DNA of 64,000 nucleotides from Anarhynchus alexandrinus (taxonomy: Eukaryota; Chordata; Aves; Charadriiformes; Charadriidae). Numbering within the stretch: position 1 is the first letter of the stretch; each line of letters starts with the position of its first letter. Made by a program: the position numbers and the translations under genes. A model generated the notes under the pieces. The model was not told where the DNA came from and did no database searches. It was given only the letters and a program-made list of their open reading frames with translations. Positions 1-12,700 of the stretch are shown one piece after another. The stretch lies in NCBI GenBank assembly GCA_008711295.1, contig VUYV01000101.1, positions 1,249,213 through 1,313,212 on the forward strand, written 5' to 3'.

Positions 1-1541
1 AATAGAAGACAGAAAAAGAGTGGATTATCTTTTTATTTGGGTTGAAAAAGAATTGTCATGAAAACCAAGCCAACAGTTCCAAGTTGTAAGCACCAATACA
101 GAGGAAACGCTGACAATGCTGATTTTTAGTCATAAGAAAAGTGATCAAATATATTTATTGATAGGTGAAGTACTCTAGAGTCAGGGCAAAGTCATGCTTG
201 CTAATGCAATCTCAGGCTTATGTTACAATACATTCTATAACGAATGACATAATAACGTGCTTTCCACCCATCAATATCACTTCGTCATTCAGACTAAAGG
301 TCAGATGACAGAATGGCTCAAGATTTATTTTTATCATCCCTGTACAAGGAGTGAATTCCCATTCCCAGTTACTTGGATCCCCGCCTCCTTTATTATTCAG
401 CCTTGCCTCATTCAGCAGGCAGCATCTGCAGAATACATTCCTCTTTTTCCGCACGAGTTGCAGGGCAGGCAGTGGCCAAGGCAGGGCTTCTACTTGAACA
501 AGGAACAATGCTTATTTGATGGGCAGAGAGCACTTTGTTTTCCTAAGGACTTTACCTAAGAGACCACAGCCAGTTGATCATGAAGCTTGTGGGAGCGAGA
601 AGTAGCTTTGCATTTGCCAGCCTTTGCCCCTGGGCTTGTCAGGCGGTTGTACAAGCGCCTCAATTCAAAGCATTGTAAGGAATGTTTTGTTGCGACACTT
701 TTTGTTTAGCATAGCCAAGCCTAGAGAGAAGGTTTCTGGAAGACTCTTTGCATAGAAAGTTACAGCACATATAATTTTTTTTTTTTTAAATCTTGTAATT
801 ACTATATTTATAGATGTTCAGGCATGAGGATAGATGGGCTCCTTCTGTATAGTGCAGAAAAAGCTACCCGAGTAAGGCATTTTAGGTGTTTGATAAAAAA
901 CTTCCATTGCTGGAAGCAGCAAAACAAATCAGGAGATTGACTACATTGATTTTGGGGCATCTACTTATAAATCCATTGCACTTGCACTTTCAAGAGAAAT
1001 TTTAAAAGCCCCCCCCTCCGAAAATATGGGTCCCTAAAGAAGCTTGTGCTATGGCAGTCATGGTATCTGAAAGGATCCAGAGAACATTCAGTACCTACTA
1101 TTTTTAATGACATAATGGGAAACTGTTTCATGCCTGAGAAATAAATGCCTTTTCTATAGCTCCGGGGAGCAGTTGTGCAATCCTGCATGACCTGCCATGC
1201 CTAGGCTAGTCTTTAAACCCTTGGTTCCAACTGTATGAGAGGCTGGAGCTCCAGAAAGCCACGTTCCCATCCCAACCGCACGCCTTATAAGGAACTTTTC
1301 TTTCCTATCTCTGTTTACTAAGTCATCTTGGAGAGCTGAAGCCAACGCTTTGGCATGCCGCAGGACAGCCCCGTCTGTGCCCGCGGTGTGTTTTTTCCAT
1401 CTGAACATCAATACGTAGATAAGACTGATAGTTGATCCTATAAAGTGGCCGATCTTTTATTACTTTGTGATTGTGTACTAAACCAAAGCAAAACAGGGAA
1501 AGTGCTGAGCTCAGCGCTCTTTGTTTCTTAGTTGGAAACTA
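1..1541. other. Upstream intergenic sequence, nothing recognised
   Basis: No splice-flanked coding block, RNA gene or recognisable transposon was found. Open frames of 75-100 codons occur on both strands but have no family resemblance. A short T-run lies at about 775-788. Confidence 0.6.
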
Positions 1542-2203
1542 CAGAATCACAGAATGGTCAGGGTTGGAAGGGACCTCGGAGATCATCTAGTCCAGCCCCC
1601 CTGCCAGAGCAGGGTCACCTACAGCAGGTTGCACAGGATAGTGTCCAGGCGGGCTTTGAATGTCTCCAGAGTGGGAGACTCCACAACCTCTCTGGGCAGC
1701 TTGTTCCAATGCTCTGCCACCCTCAAAGTAAAGAAGTTCCTCCTCATGTTAAGATGGAACTTCCTATGTTCAGGTTTGTGCCCGTTCCCTCTTGTCCTAT
1801 CACCAGGCACCACTGAAAAAATCTGCTTCCATCCACCTGGCACCCTCCCTTTAAGTATTTCTAAGCATTAATAAGATTCCCCCTCAGTCTTCTTTTCTGT
1901 AGACTAAAAAGACCCAAGTCCCTCAGCCTTTCCTCATGAGAGAGATGCTCCAATCCCCTAATCATCTTTGTAGCCCTCTGCTGGACCCTCTCCAGCAGTT
2001 CCCTGTCCTTCTTGAACTGGGGAGCCCAGAACTGGACACAGTACTCCAGATGCGGCCTCACCAGGGCAAGGCAGAGGGGGAGGATGACCTCCCTTGACCT
2101 GCTGGCCACACTCTTCTTGATGCACCCCAGGATGCCATTGGCCTTCTTGGCCACGAGGGCACATTGCTGGCTCATGGTCATCCCGTTGTCCACCAGGACT
2201 CAC
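1542..2203 (-). mobile_element. CR1 LINE 3' fragment, antisense
   Basis: On the minus strand this reads as the last part of the CR1 second open reading frame (reverse transcriptase C-terminal region) followed by the CR1 3' tail. Recognisable pieces are the SREVI and [15 protein letters not shown] motifs in 1861-2193 and DRTRGNG plus HWNKLPREVVESP in 1619-1843. The two pieces lie in different frames, so at least one frameshift separates them and the copy is dead. The plus-strand start at 1542 is the reverse complement of the CR1 3' end. The element is 5'-truncated, as is usual for CR1. Confidence 0.93.
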
Positions 2204-2742
2204 AAACGCTCACAAACATTCACAGCCCAAATACTGCATATACAGGCCTGGGTTTCTGGCTATCTGACATCAGCGGGAGCTTTTTAATATCAAGTTCAGG
2301 TTTATGCTGCACATCTTTTTGTGTCTTTTACTACACTAGAACAATTTTTAGTCAGGCTTCTCCGGGAGCATGGCAATTCCCCGGCAGTGTGTATCGCCCC
2401 TCTGACTTAAACACGCGGCTGCTCTTAGTATAAATACTGTCACTGGCTTCGTCTAAATTAAGAATTAACAAGACCAGAAGGCTCGCATCCACTATATATA
2501 GATCTCTGTGACTCTCCCAAGTCGGCTCGTGTATTTTTGTCTCTGAAAGAAAGGAATGCGTGTCGTTGCCGTCGCGTCTGTCGGCGACGAGTTTATTCCG
2601 CCTTTATTTCCCCTCAGCAGCGTCGAAGCCCTCGCCCATCCCCCACCTCCTGACTGTTTTGCCGCCCTCGGGCCGCTCTGCCCTCTCCATTTTCCCCCCA
2701 TTTTTTTGGGCCCGGCGGGTGCGTGTATGTGTATGTTAGGCC

Positions 2743-2756
2743 GTGCCGTAGCAACC
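2743..2756 (+). promoter_or_regulatory. RFX X-box-like site
   Basis: The sequence GTGCCGTAGCAACC contains a perfect AGCAAC right half-site and a TGCC partial left half-site with a two-base spacer, close to the RFX X-box consensus. RFX factors drive many cilium-associated genes. The role here is inferred from motif and position only. Confidence 0.4.
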
Positions 2757-2848
2757 GGGCGGTCTCCAGGTCAACAGCGAGGCGGCGGCGACGCGGCGGG
2801 CGGGGAGGGCGGCNGAGAGGCCGCGGCGGACCCCCTCAGCGCGGCGGT

Positions 2849-2857
2849 CCTTCCGGG
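2849..2857 (-). promoter_or_regulatory. ETS-family site in CpG island
   Basis: CCTTCCGGG reads CCCGGAAGG on the minus strand, a standard ETS core found in many CpG-island promoters. It lies about 100 bp downstream of the X-box-like site. Motif match only. Confidence 0.3.
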
Positions 2858-3400
2858 TCCCGCCGCAGGGCAGAGGGCTGCCCGGCCCCGGCGGTGGGGG
2901 GATGTAACTCGGACAACCTGGTCCTTCACCCCAGGGGCCTCGGTTTCCCTTCTTCCCGCCCCCCCGTTTCCATGCAGTGTATGTGGGGACATGTCGGTTA
3001 CCTCAGGCAGGGGCTGTGAGGGTGGCTGCGACATGGTCGCGCCTCACCCTGGGTGGCCCCGGCGGGTAGGTCAGGCCTTGTCCCGTGCTCCCCCTCTTCC
3101 TCAGGCCCCGCTGTGGTTTTGCAATGACACCCTGTGACCCGTCTCGGCAGCAGGCGGCTGCCCGCCTCTGCCCTCCGTGCAGCGTTCACCCAGGGCTTGG
3201 GGCTTGGGTTGGGCCTGGGGCGGCTTCTTGGGCTGTAATGCACGTGGGCTCTCCCCAGGCGTTCCCATGTGTTGGGACAGGCCGGTCGTACGGCCTCAGC
3301 GAACGCTGCCGCGTCTGTAAAAAACGCCAAGCGCGTGGCGGGGTGAAGGTTTTAGCAGATTGTTTGCACTGGCCAGAGCGGAAGGGTAAGAGGTGCCCAG

Positions 3401-6400
3401 GTGAACTCTCGTGCACCTTTCGAAAATAACCTGTTTTGATCCAGACTTTGCGCTGAAGGTTATCCCGGCTGTCACCGTTTTTGACTTGCTTGCCTTTCCA
3501 AGACTTGAGGTAAACTCGCTGTTTCCATTGGAAGTTGCTTCATTTCCTTGCAAATGTGCCTTTCATAGGGCACCAGCATTTCATGTCCAGGTGCTGTTCA
3601 AGCCCTGGAGGCGAACGCCAGGGAAGACCTGTCACCACACCCCTGAGCATCTGGAACATGAGATGGCACCTGGGATTTGTTCTCTGATGCAGGCTGCTGC
3701 TTGAAATGTGTCTCAGCTATTACCCTGAGAGTGCTGTGGCACTATTTCTGCAGCCTGAGAGAGAAATGGCACAAGTCTGGTGGCTCGCTGTGGCCATTCA
3801 CCATGGGCATTGCCTGCCAAGGCTCCCCTGTGACAAGGGCTCCTTTTTACTGTGCTGACACCAAGTCTGGGCTAGTCAGGGGTTGTGCTGCTGGGGGGCA
3901 TCTTCTGTGCGATGCCTGGGGTGTTAGGTTGCAGAAGAGAGTCCTCCCTGCCTTTCACACTGTTCATGTCTTTCTGCATGAGCAGGACAAAGACTGGAAT
4001 GGTTTGTATGTTTCCATATGGGTATTTAAAACCATATAAGAGGAATAAATAGCATGTTCAGTCCTGCAATGAAGAAAGAGGGAGGAGGCTAAGTCTTTGG
4101 GTTATTATTTTATCCCATTTTTGCTTTTCCCATTGGAAAAACTGCTTGATGACAATAGCTAGCATCTGGCCTGCTAGTGATTCATAAATATCCCTCATTC
4201 ATTCATCTTACTTATTAAAAGAAGGACCAAGTAAGCGGCAAAACACCATGTCTCAAAGCAATACACTCAGCCAATATACGCTACCTTGCTTTGTCTGGTG
4301 TTTAGTTTTCTATTCATGTGTTGTTTCTTATTCACAGTTGTGCCTTATAGCACCTACACATACCTGTATACACACATAATTCTTTTTCTTTGTGAATCAT
4401 CTTATAGTTCTATAGGCAAAGTTATGAATCTCTTCACAAAATTGTGTCTCAGGTACTCCCAGGTTTAGTCATAAATTGGATTATAGTAAAGGTAAGGTAT
4501 AATGCAAAACAATAATAGCATATAATACAACTGCTGACAGCAGGCCAAAGCACCACACTCATTTTTCTAGCATATCTGTGTGGAAACTTCTACATTGGCT
4601 CTTTTTTATGATAATTTAGAGGGAAGGAAGGGAATTACCAGTTTCCTACTTTCCCATTTCTGAGTATGGGGCTCCCTGTCAAATCTTACTTTAGCCTTTC
4701 TTGACATGGGGAATAGCTATCCTTTTTCATTTATAATATTGTTTTCCTTGAAGAAATCTTGATCTTAACCTTCTGCAATTTATTATTACCTGGGCCTGTG
4801 ATCTCCAGTTCATATTGACATGTGCATGGGAATGGTTTTTTTTTTTAAAAAACATAATAATTCCTCAGGCTTTTAAGAAGAAATCAAAGAGGAGCTGCCA
4901 ATCGCGATCTATCATGACTGGCAATCCATCTAAGTGACTTGCCTGGAGTGACTGTGAGTATTTCAGGACTATTTTTGCATAGATTCCATGTTTCCCTGGA
5001 TAACTTCCAGTGTCGTTTGCAGCATTGAGGTGTGCATGCTGCTAGCTGTGTTACAAGCCATTCTGAAGTTGTGCCACTCTCACCTGTGCTGTATATGGGG
5101 TGCTGTGCTGGCCTTCCTGCGTTTTTGGAGGAGGAAACTGGGAATGACTGTTTAAGTGTCTATAAACAGTGCCTGACTATATACAAAGCTCAGACAGCTG
5201 CAAACTTTCACCTGTCTCTTTCAAGAGTTAACATCTGTCACTGGTGCTTCTGTATTGAGCAGAGGAGTAGGGCTGGTAAAATGCCAACCCCTACAGGCAT
5301 GCCAGCCCAGCGCCCTGCTTGTAGGGCTGACGACTGTGAAAGAGCTGGTGCCAGTCTGCACCATGTAGAAGGCTATTGTCACTGAGAGAAGATTTCTGAA
5401 GATACAGTCTCATTTCCTTTATGTATCATTAACTGAGGAACAGTCTACCTAATGAACCGTTGTAACATTTGACCTTGGCAGACAATTCTGATCATATTCC
5501 ATACTAGACTGAATGTTATTTTTAGTCATTAAAGGCAGAAGTAGCCTTCTTTGTATTTTGGACCAGTTTGATCCATTTACAGCCATGTTACAGTATATGG
5601 GCAATGGGGCACTGGGATACTCCAGCTAATGTTGATGCTGGAGAAAATGGACAGAAATATCAAAAGTCCACAGAAAATAAACTTAAATACAGCAAGGGTA
5701 TTTAATCAACTAGAGCCAACTTAGCTCATGCAGAGTATTTTGGGAATAAACAGGAAATACTGAAGTCTTCCTAGAACCTCTGTGCTGAGGAACAGAGGCA
5801 TTACTGTTGTCATCGCTTCCATTTCTGCCTCAACCACTCTAGGCTCTGGGCTATTTCTGCAGCCTGTTTCAAGTGGAGCTAGCCCAGCAAACTATACATT
5901 GGTGCTGAGATATGTTCGTTGTTCTGTAGAACTTAAAATTAAACTGGATCTTCATATCCATGATTTCCTGTGCATGCATGTGATCCATCACAGCCTGGAG
6001 CAGATACTGCCAGAACCATCATTTACACTTGAGGTAAATGATGTGAGGAGAGAGAGTTTCATGAGCCTTTCAAAAAAGTCATGATCTGCTGCTGGTACTG
6101 CTATTACTTATGATAGGAGTTTAACATATAATTGTTAAGAAATCCTTGTTTATTGCATAATGCTTCTAATGTGTATGTCGTGATGGTCTAAAAATCTTTG
6201 AACGCCTTTTATGAGTTCTGATTCCTAAGATTTAGGAGAGCTGTCTTAGGAGATAGAAGAATTGTCGTTTGGCAGACTTGACTTAGCTTTCAGGGCTTGG
6301 ATTTCAGCATACAAGAGATGTTTTCTTTAATAAACTAAAGGTAAATGTATATGGATGAATAAAAAGACATTACAGCAAGTAGATGTATAGGACAGAGCAG

Positions 6401-6562
6401 CTTTCCAGATTAACAACATTGTTCATTATAACAAAAGAAAATAAGAGGTGAGCTGTACGTGTACAGAGTGCCACGGAATACAGGTAAAGAAAGGAGACAA
6501 TTCAAGTGAATCATTTGGTTAAAGTTTAAGTGTTGTGTCTCCCTCATTTCTCTTTACAACAG
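3401..6562 (+). other. Presumed 5' non-coding region or first intron
   Basis: Sequence between the CpG island and the first coding exon. Open frames at 3677-4039, 5032-5385 and 5782-6084 have no recognisable family and no convincing splice frame. One or more 5' untranslated exons may be hidden here. Confidence 0.45.
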
Positions 6563-6779
6563 ATGCCTTTGATTCAAAGCACACACAAGATCCCAGATTC
6601 CCACGAAGTGCACAAGAAGAAATCAAAAGAGAAGGAAAGGAGACTGGCAGTCAGTCAGTGGGACATGGATGTACAACCCCTCGTTTCATCTTCTAAATGG
6701 CTTCAGCTTCATGGGCTCAAAAGAAACAAATTGTCCCTATCCCAGATTTTGTCACAGATTGGATTCCAGCTCAGGAAAG
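6563..6779 (+). CDS. VWA3B: VWA3B coding exon 1 (residues 1-72)
   Basis: The acceptor is a pyrimidine-rich run ending in ACAACAG directly before the ATG at 6563; the donor is AAAG|GTATAAG. The exon has 217 nt and leaves one base (phase 1). It encodes a Lys/Glu-rich stretch (residues 18-27) and the first W-L-x3-G-L motif at residues 46-52, followed by [11 protein letters not shown]. That motif recurs in exons 8 and 18. Because the ATG abuts the splice site, translation could start in an earlier exon, but the in-frame upstream sequence offers no better ATG nearby. Confidence 0.75.
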
Positions 6780-9700
6780 GTATAAGACAAATCAATAATA
6801 GAATAATAAAAAAAACCCAAACTTTGAATGGTCTATAGGGTCATGGTCATTTTGCACCCCAGTGTACACAGAGGAGATTTTCACATTGTCTCTTATCTTA
6901 TGATAATGGCAGAAAGGGAAGCTGTGTCCATAGTTGCTGACATTGCCAGTTCAGACAACCGAGGAGCTACAACTCCTTTTGATCTGAGAAGGGCTTTCCT
7001 TACTCAACTGTACTGTTGCTTTACCGTATGCTCCAGTTCAAATCCTCTCCAATTTAGCTGTAGCTGGGAAATAACTTCTGCTGCTAAGGCTGTTAGTCTT
7101 TTTCCTGCAAATAAAATACCATAAGATTTCTGTCCATTTTTAGATGGCAAATGTAATGTATGCCATGCCACAATCTGTGATCTACTAGTTGATCATCAGG
7201 GCCAGCCAGCCTGCTTGGGGATAGTATATTATTTCCAGGGATCCAGCTTTAAGGAAGCAGTTAAATTTGATTAGAATTCAGGCTTCTTTTTTGTGCAAAG
7301 TCAGACTACAGAAAAATGTTCCTTTGCCGTTATCTGACAGCTGGAGGGGAAGAGCTTGCTAATAATTATTAATCACTGCCATAATAGTGCTTTGCAGAGC
7401 ATGGTAAGATATTCTTTTCTTTGAAGAGCTTGCCGCCTGAGAAGTAGGAATTGTAATGTATTGCAATTGTTCTAGGTTGCATAATTTAAGATTCTGGCTG
7501 GCTTGTGTCCATGGGTCACTCAAACATCAACAGAGCAGATCCTGAAATCTTGCATGCTGTAGGTGAAGAAGAAGCTGTTAAGCAGGGTTAACGTTGTTAC
7601 AGTGTCATTTTAGGAGCAGAATGTACTAGCTTAGCAGGGCAGCATGCTGTACAGAATAGCTGCTTTGTGACGTGAAATATTCCCACCCCTAATGTTTTCC
7701 TATCAGTGGAGATCCTGTAGAAGATTTCTAGCTACTGAAAGAGCAGAGCGCAACCTTTTCCTTAGTTGCACCCACTTCTGCACCCATTTAGTTGTGTAAG
7801 AGAACAGCATTATCTGTACCAGATTTTGTATTTTGTTTGATGGACAAATATTTGCGAGTCCTGTCGTGAGGTAAATGGATAATACAGAAGTTTAATTGCC
7901 TAAACCTTTCATTTATTAAAGTCCCATGTAGCTGTTTGGCTATAAATAATTAAATGTGGGTTTTTCCCCCACTTCTGACTTAACTGCAGCAAAAGCTGGG
8001 CTGCTCCATGGGGGGGAAATGAGCCAGGAGCCAAAGGGGACTGCAGCCCTGGCAGTGCCTTCACTGATCAAGATGCAGTCCTGCAGCATCCAAGCACCAC
8101 AAGCAGAGCAGCGTGCTGCTCAGAGTGTCCACAGTCCCAGACAAGATGAGGTGATGAACCAGGTCTAGGGTCCAGCCAGGGAGTGCAGCCAGGAGCAGCG
8201 GGAGGTGGAGCCAGAGACAAGATTGGAGACAAGGCCACAACATAAGTCTAAGAGCCACATCCAGGAAAAAGAATTGGAGACAAGGCTGTAATATAGGGCT
8301 GAGAGGTCTATCCAGGGGAGAGGTCCACTAGCAGAACTTGAGACAAGTACAGCTACAACACAGCTAAAGGAAAGACTGGGTGCCCAGGCCTGAGCACCCT
8401 GTGAGTGGAAACCCCAGGTGAGGCTGATCAAGGCAATCAAGGCCTGTTAGTGCCCTCAGGGCCCCAACATAAACATAGCCAGAAAAACATGTAAAACCAA
8501 ATCATAATTAGAATTTCCTAAAGTCAGAAGTTCAACAGAGATGCACGTGCCTCATACATGGATGTTATGCACATCAACCTGAAAAATATCTGTTTGAAGT
8601 AATCCTTATGATTAGCAACTTGATCTTTTGTAACCTTTACTGTAGATTATGTGACCACCTTGGGGAAACTTGTGGCTTCTCGATATGCAGATGGTCTGTT
8701 TCCTCAATACAAGACAGCACAAGATGGCAGTGTGTATAATGTAAGTGTGACTGACTTGCGGTAACTTCCCTGTGCACTTAGAAGTTATTATCACTGCAGT
8801 GGAATGATGTGACTAAAATGTCTCTCCATGGCATGAAATACTTTTATTCTTTGTGTGAGAATTTTATCTTGAATCTTTTCTTTTTCTGTTTTGACAAACT
8901 GTTAGTAACAACAATCAGCGGTAGAGAAGCTAGATATCTTTTTCTTTTTTTCCTTGCAAAGTCTTAAGCTCTTGCCTTGGTGCAGCATTGCAGTAAATCT
9001 TTCCAGACAAGACTGTAGTTTCTAAGCAACATTTACCCTGTCTTGAAAGAGGGAACACTTAAAAAGAAGATGCTCAGCTGAGTTAAAAAAAATAAAATCG
9101 TAGTCAATAAAACAAATGGGGTTGCTGAAATAAGAAGACATAATGCGCTGTCATTGCCAATGCAAAGCGCTGCTTTTCTTAGTGCCAGCGGGTCACAAAA
9201 GGCTCAGCCTACTCTATACAGACAGCTAGCTGGATCTCTGCCCAGGCTCATGTTCTAAGGAATGTCTTAGCAACAGCTGCTGGCGGCCCCATTGTTAAGA
9301 GGATGGATTCTGATTGAAGAGATACGGGTGAGCGAGGAGGGGAGAGAGTTAATTCATAAAGGATTTTACAGAAGCAAATAGCTTGTCATTTTTTCTGATA
9401 ACCAGAGTCACTTCTGAAGCACAAGGCTTAAAAATGGGGAAAGAACCATTTCAGGGGCCTTTTCCCCTCATTTTTTTCCCGTTAATTCCATATGAAATAT
9501 CTACATAATATCTTTTAATCTTAGGACACGTTGGGAGCAGTAGGAAAGACATTTCTGGTAGCATTAAGGTAGCATTCAAGATCTGGTGAGATCTTATTTA
9601 GGATATTGTGTACAATATTATGTACAGTTACCACAGGTTGAGAAGAAGCAATTCAAACCACAACAGGTGGTGGAAGAGCTAGTAGGGTGAACTGCAATGG

Positions 9701-12700
9701 AGTGCTGATCTTATAAGAGGGTTTGGTTGACGTTGATGTATGTAAGTAAGAATGAAGAAGACTAGCAAAGGGTAGCATTATTGCTCTTGAATGCCTACAG
9801 AAAGGCAAATTACAGGCATAGGGAAACCCTAAAGTTTTCTATGCTAAAAGACATGGTAGTCCAAGAATAAATGGGTATGAACTGCCATGAATAAATTTAG
9901 GCTGGACAGTCAGAAGTTTTCCAGCCCTCAGAGAAATGGGAATCTGGACTGGACAGCTACAAGTGAAGGGGTGGTGCAAGAAGACTGTTTTATTTTAAGA
10001 TGGATTTTGGTCAGTGTAGTGCAATAGGCTTCTTTGTATGAGTCTGGCTGTCATAGGAGGAAACTGGATTTTCTAAGTGCTCCTTCGCAGGCCTACATTC
10101 CTTTGGCAGACAGCCTGAGACTCTGTATCTGGGAGGCGCATTACAGGGCCCTAGCTGACATTAAAGAACAGAGAAAAATACAAATGAGAGGAAGAAGTGG
10201 GCAGACTGATACACAAAATATCTTCTCCCTGAGAAATGTTCTTGTTTAAAAACATTTTTATCTCCAAGGTTTTGTGCTTAGTCCCAAAAAGGTGGTTGGA
10301 GGTAGAAGGTAGCCAGTAAACTAGCTTACGTGGGTCAGAGATACTGGGGGAATGTCTTTAGTGGAACCTGCGGTGAATTTTTAAACCCACAAATCATTTT
10401 GCATGGTGAACGTGTATACATATATTCATAGGGAGCGTCTGCTGTTTTTCATTTTAATAGTGAATATAGGTTTTTCTTATTTTACTGATATGTTATGGGA
10501 AGTTTTAGTTGTTGATTGCAGCTGCCTGAAGTAAATTTGCCTAAGCACCTACCCACAAATAGTTAAGCTGCAATGCTGAGCTTTGTTAGTGAAATAATAG
10601 TACAAAGATGAAACATTTTACATTTTCCTTTCAAATGCTAAAGACAAGGTGGAGATTGAAGTGCCCTAGAACCAAACCGTATGCTCCCTTGTATCGCTGT
10701 ACAAAATTTGAGTCAGTCAAAATTCTAGTCTAAGAAGGTACAAAGTTTCTGTGTCCTTGTTTGTTCACCCATCTGCTCTGCAGCCCTTTCTACATCCTAG
10801 CCTATGTTCAGCTCATTCTAATTGCTCCAGTCTTGAGACAGACAAGTCAGACAACCCACTGGCACTGTCCCATGCTTGTATAAAAAGATTATGAAAAGCA
10901 ATTAGGACAAAATGAGGTGTCTTTTCTACTATAGCTTAGATGCATTTGTCAAGTATTTGCTCTTGAAATACTGGAAGAAAAATGGGTTGTTTTCACTGCT
11001 ACCTTGGCTGGCATATCTGGCACTTGCAAACCAGCTATTGCAGCTGTGCTAAGCTTGGGGCTGCATTTGTATTATTTGTTTTGATGTTCAGTTTCTTTCT
11101 CTCCCTTATTTACATAAAGCTGACAGCCAAAAAAGAACTGATTCTTCATTTTGTGGATTGTCTAATGGGAGCTATTGAGCTATATAAGCAGCGAATGGAA
11201 TGGTTAACCAGTGAGAGCCGGCAGATATTTGGAGTGATTCAAGAACAGTGCATTGTCATTGTTTTGGATTTTGGCACTGCAGCTCCAACTGAATTTGATC
11301 TGTGTCGGGATGCACTTTGTATGGTACTTGTGGAACAGGTGGCCCAAATTGCCAAATTCAACCTCATTCGGTAAGAAGAAAGAGTCATAGAATCGTAGAA
11401 TCATAGAACGGTTTGCATTGGAAGGGACCTTTAAAGGTCATCTAGTCCAACCCCCCTGCAAAGAGCAGGGACATCTTCAACTAGATCAGGTTGCTCAGAG
11501 AACTGTGCAACCTGACCTTGAATGTTTCCAGGGATGGGGCTACAGGCCCTACTAAAACGTCTGTCTCCATGTTTCTTACAAGCCCTCTTTAAGTACTTAA
11601 AGGTCACAGTAACATCTCCCAGAAACTTCTCTTCTCCAGGAAACAAAGAAGTCCATGTCTGTCCGTTGCTGGAGAATAAAAAGGAGTCTCATATCATATA
11701 GACATGTGTTTTGATAATATGCTTTCTGTAGTGGAAATTGTCACGATTCATGTCATGGTAATACCTATAGATTTCGCACCAAGTTGCACCCACAGTCATG
11801 CTGAACTTACTGCTTCCATTTAATAGAAGACCACTGTTACTCTGAAGAACAGATACAGACTTACAGAACTCAAATACTGATATATGCCTTCTACAAATGT
11901 AGCACAGAAAAACAGAAGGATAAGGGGGGCTATGCAATAGCAGTAATGCTCTTCAGGCATCTAAGTATTACAGAGTGAAACAGTGAGGTCCCATCTGACT
12001 GCCTAGGCATTCTTCTGTCGTTAGGCATTACAGGTGTCTGCCTTACAGCTAAATGTACACTCCCCCAAGTGCCATAGGCACAGGCAAAGACATTTGTATT
12101 TGTATAGATTTCCATGGTCACAGAAATCAGTAGCAGAGCTAGGAAACAATACTAGATTTCCATAACAAAAGACAAGTGCTTGGTGAGTAAATGAATTTGG
12201 GTTTAGTTACAAAAAGAATAGAAGCAGCTATTCAAATTTATGTATCTCTGCACAAATTCTCATATATGCATAAAGGTTTGAACATGTAAGCTTGGGTTTG
12301 GATAGATTAATAGAATTTTGTGACTATGAAAAAAAGGATGCAGATATTAAGTCATATAATTTTAAATTGGTTCCACAATGATAACTTGCAACTACACTGT
12401 GGTTCTTAAAGTTGTTTTACCCAAGCTTTGTCCTACAGATTTGATTCTGGTGCCCTGTCTTAATTTTCTAGCTTGTGATACAACTGAGATTTGAAAAGTA
12501 GAAGATAACTTCCGTAGCTTTTGAGAAGCACATAAAATATTTTATTTAAAAATGATCTGCAAAGCCAAATCAAAGTTGAGGCACAATAATTGTGTTCATC
12601 AATTTGGTTGTTTGTGAAGGAGGGAGACAAAGGACAATATAGCATACAAATTATTACCTTAAAAAATCTTGGAAAACATACTTGTCTTTTACATTTGCAG

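Larger units (their letters stand above)
2540..3400 (+). promoter_or_regulatory. CpG island, probable VWA3B promoter and 5' exon region
   Basis: CpG dinucleotides are dense here, for example in 2560-2595 and 2770-2880, while the rest of the window is CpG-poor and AT-rich. It lies 3-4 kb upstream of the first coding exon in the right orientation to hold the transcription start and a non-coding first exon. No start site or first donor can be fixed from sequence alone; GT sites at about 3067 and 3385 are possible donors. The base n at 2814 is an assembly ambiguity. Open frames across the island are expected from GC bias and are not called as genes. Confidence 0.65.

Noticed and set aside
2012..2433. 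Plus-strand frames over the CR1 element
   Set aside because: They are antisense reading of the CR1 reverse transcriptase fragment or run just past its edge.
2556..3137. 193-codon frame across the CpG island
   Set aside because: Proline/alanine/glycine-rich as expected of GC-rich DNA, spans the ambiguous base, and all frames are similarly open.
3677..4039. 120-codon open frame upstream of exon 1
   Set aside because: No recognisable domain and no supporting splice sites.
5032..5385. 117-codon open frame upstream of exon 1
   Set aside because: No family resemblance, no splice context, composition typical of chance.
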